A stretch of 45,976 nucleotides of DNA from Methylomonas sp. (GTDB lineage: Bacteria; Pseudomonadota; Gammaproteobacteria; Methylococcales; Methylomonadaceae), in assembly GCA_026989395.1 (NCBI GenBank), contig JALSJK010000152.1:1-45976 (forward strand), given 5' to 3'. This document shows positions 44,155 through 45,976 of this stretch, in pieces. A program made the position numbers and the translations under genes. Positions within the stretch are counted from its first letter, which is position 1, and each line of letters starts with the position of its first letter. The notes beneath the pieces are model-generated. The model was not told the origin of the DNA, did no database searches, and saw only the letters and a program-made list of their open reading frames with translations.

Positions 44155-45081
44155 TTATTGCCCATGAAAAGCTTTCATTCTGTCCTGAACTGCCTGGGCT
44201 AATTCATCCGGGGAAAACTTTGGAAGAAACTGATTTGCCCCGACTTTTTGAACCATATCGGTATTAAAAACCCCACTTAATGAAGTATGTAGAATCAGAT
44301 AAACAGCGCTTAAGCGTGGATCTTTTTTTATTTTACTCGCCAATGTATAGCCATCCATCACTGGCATTTCAACATCAGAAATAATCATTGTATAGTGACT
44401 GGGTACATCCATACCTTCTTCCAAAAGTTCTGTTAAGTGATTCCAAGCCTCCTGCCCATCCTTAAATGTTGTAACCGTAGCGCCCATTTGCTCCAAAACC
44501 CGCTTGATTTGATTACGAGCGACTGAGGAATCATCGACCACTAATATTTGATCTTGCTTGGCAATCACCTGTTCTTCAATTAACCCTTCTGACACATCTT
44601 CCTGACCGCCAATCACTTCCTTCATCACTTTTTCGACATCAATGACTTCAACCAACTGATCATCCACTTCGGTAACTGCGGTTAAATAGCCTTCACTTCC
44701 CGCACCTTTTGGAGGCGCTTTGACAGTGGACCAACCGATATTAATAATCCTGTCCACTTTTTCAACCATAAAACCCTGAACAGTACGGTTGTATTCAGTC
44801 ACGATGACAAAATTGCTGCCATCCCTTTTAAGCTCTGACAGGCCAATTGCTAACGACAGATCCAGCACTGGAATGGTTCTACCCCGCAAATGTGCTACAC
44901 CGCAAACAACAGAATGTGCTTTTGGAATTTGTGTCAAAGGAGGACACTGGATAACCTCTTGAACCTTAAAAACATTAATGCCAAAAAGTTGTTTAGCAGC
45001 GAGTTTAAACAATAATAATTCAAAGCGATTATGCCCTGCAAGCTGGGTTCGCTGATCTACACCTTCTAAAATACCTGCCAT
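44155..45081 (-). CDS. cheV: Chemotaxis coupling protein CheV (CheW-REC)
   Basis: 308 residues. A CheW domain (about 15-160, FGINVFKVQEVIQ, AHLRGRTIPVLDLSLAIG) couples receptors to CheA, and a receiver domain (about 178-305) carries the acidic pair in ILVVDDSS, the phospho-aspartate in MIISDVEMPVMDG, a threonine in LILHTSLS and the lysine in FLPKFSP. Phosphorylation is thought to tune receptor coupling. First gene of the cheV-cheR pair. Confidence 0.96.
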   Translation of the reverse strand: MAGILEGVDQRTQLAGHNRFELLLFKLAAKQLFGINVFKVQEVIQCPPLTQIPKAHSVVCGVAHLRGRTIPVLDLSLAIGLSELKRDGSNFVIVTEYNRTVQGFMVEKVDRIINIGWSTVKAPPKGAGSEGYLTAVTEVDDQLVEVIDVEKVMKEVIGGQEDVSEGLIEEQVIAKQDQILVVDDSSVARNQIKRVLEQMGATVTTFKDGQEAWNHLTELLEEGMDVPSHYTMIISDVEMPVMDGYTLASKIKKDPRLSAVYLILHTSLSGVFNTDMVQKVGANQFLPKFSPDELAQAVQDRMKAFHGQ

Positions 45082-45163
45082 GTTAGTTACCGTTGTTTGT
45101 TATGGTATTTAAGTATAGATACGATCTGAAAATTTACACATTCTGTCGTAATAAGGAATTTGA

Positions 45164-45317
45164 ATCTATACTTCGCGCGGCCACGGATGCGGAATTTATA
45201 GTGCACTGATTTTTGTCGAGAGCAAGGCACTCAAGCACGCAACTGTTTTAGTAACGCAGCTATCGGCAAAAACTCAGTTGTTAGAAATCCGCAGTCGTGA
45301 CCGCGCGAAGTATAGAT
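45164..45317. repeat. 154-bp fold-back (MITE-like) element
   Basis: The ends ATCTATACTTCGCGCGG (45164-45180) and CCGCGCGAAGTATAGAT (45301-45317) are perfect 17-bp inverted repeats, continued by CCACGGATGCGGA against TCCGCAGTCGTG; an inner pair (ACTGATTTTTG against CAAAAACTCAGT) makes almost the whole element one hairpin. It is GC-richer than its surroundings and has no gene. It fills the gap between the GGDEF gene (stop 10 bases away) and cheV, where it could also stop transcription. AAGTATAGAT recurs at 45111-45120 outside the element. Confidence 0.75.
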
Positions 45318-45326
45318 CTCTTTTGC

Positions 45327-45976
45327 TCAACTCAGAAAATCGATAGATTCTGGAACAACGGGGTTTCGAAAAAAACAGATACCTTTTCGGCCATTTTCTT
45401 TGGCTTTGTACATGGCAATATCCGCCCGTTTAAGAATGCTGTCAGTGGAATCATTACTTTCTGGAAACAAACTGATTCCAATGCTGGCGCCGATAAAATG
45501 TTGATGACCTTCGATTAGATAAGGTAAAGAAAGAGCATCTTGGATTTTTTTGGCGACAATATGCGCCTGCTCAATAGCCGCATCAGGGTCATTGCCGAGT
45601 TCTTTCAACAATAAAACAAACTCATCACCCCCATGTCTGGCAACCGTATCCTCCTTACGAAGTAGTTCAGACATACGCCCGGCCATTTGTTCGAGTAACA
45701 TATCGCCAGCGCTATGGCCAAAGTTATCATTTAGTGCTTTAAAATTATCCAGATCCAGAAATAGTACGGCACAATAATGTTGACGACGCCTTGCGACAGA
45801 AATTTCTTGTGACAACCTGTCCAGAAATAATCGCCGGTTTGGTAAGCCGGTTAAAGGATCATTATAGGCAAGCTGCTTGATTTTGGCATGGGCTTTAACG
45901 CGTTCAGTGATATCCAGAATAATTGCTACAAATGCAAGTTGATCACAATAAGGAATTAATTGCAGATGCACTTCAA
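45327..45976 (-). CDS. Diguanylate cyclase (PAS-GGDEF), 5' end outside the window
   Basis: The 3' 215 codons of a longer gene that continues past the window edge. The first residues (VAIILDITERVKAHAKI) are the end of a PAS domain. The GGDEF domain starts at DPLTGLPNRRLFLDRL and has the intact active motif RHGGDEFVLLL; the inhibitory site R-K-E-D lies five residues before it, so the enzyme is probably active and product-inhibited. It would make cyclic di-GMP, a signal that typically opposes motility. No EAL domain follows; the protein ends soon after the GGDEF fold. Confidence 0.93.
   Translation of the reverse strand, partial: EVHLQLIPYCDQLAFVAIILDITERVKAHAKIKQLAYNDPLTGLPNRRLFLDRLSQEISVARRRQHYCAVLFLDLDNFKALNDNFGHSAGDMLLEQMAGRMSELLRKEDTVARHGGDEFVLLLKELGNDPDAAIEQAHIVAKKIQDALSLPYLIEGHQHFIGASIGISLFPESNDSTDSILKRADIAMYKAKENGRKGICFFRNPVVPESIDFLS

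Noticed and set aside
1-45976. CRISPR array, prophage or integrase
   Set aside because: No regularly spaced repeats and no phage or integrase gene are visible anywhere in the window.

Overview
The window looks like a chromosomal segment of a motile, low-GC (AT-rich) gammaproteobacterium. The evidence is conserved gammaproteobacterial gene orders: rluC/rne back to back, the ompH-fabZ-lpxA-rnhB-dnaE block, rlmE-ftsH-glmM-tpiA-secG-tRNA-Leu, and a complete flgBCDEFGHIJKL operon preceded by cheV-cheR. A Methylococcales-like methanotroph lineage would fit, but no methane-oxidation marker is present, so that placement is only a guess.

Region 1 (1-6055) is accessory-looking. Five minus-strand genes run in one direction: two near-identical tandem secreted proteins of unknown function, two paralogous exported proteins that join a secretin/TonB-type short N-terminal (STN-like) domain to helical repeats, and between those a short AAA+ protein of the sigma-54 activator family that has lost its sigma-54 contact loop and arginine fingers. 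An 830-base AT-rich gap follows. It holds perfect palindromes and a strongly base-paired 87-nt element that may be a structured RNA leader.

Region 2 (6056-10495) is an RND efflux pair with the permease first. The adaptor gene is split by a 100-bp palindromic insertion flanked by a TA duplication, like a non-autonomous IS630/mariner-type element. Excising it in thought restores an uninterrupted 355-residue adaptor.

Region 3 (10496-33280) is core housekeeping: a tRNA-Pro/Arg/His operon with a clear sigma-70 promoter; a cyclodeaminase gene overlapping cysS; a secreted cyclophilin and lpxH; sppA-like peptidase, HAD phosphatase and rluC; RNase E; DNA polymerase III alpha; RNase HII; lipid A and fatty-acid genes (lpxA, fabZ) with Skp; tRNA-Leu, secG, tpiA, glmM, ftsH, rlmE; then a membrane cytochrome c-like protein and an FMN reductase. 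lpxD, lpxB and folP, which usually sit in these blocks, are absent from them.

Region 4 (33290-45976) is motility: flgL to flgB (minus strand, with a good sigma-54 -24/-12 promoter before flgB), cheR, cheV and the 3' part of a PAS-GGDEF diguanylate cyclase. Two different fold-back (MITE-like) elements sit in the cheR-flgB and GGDEF-cheV gaps.
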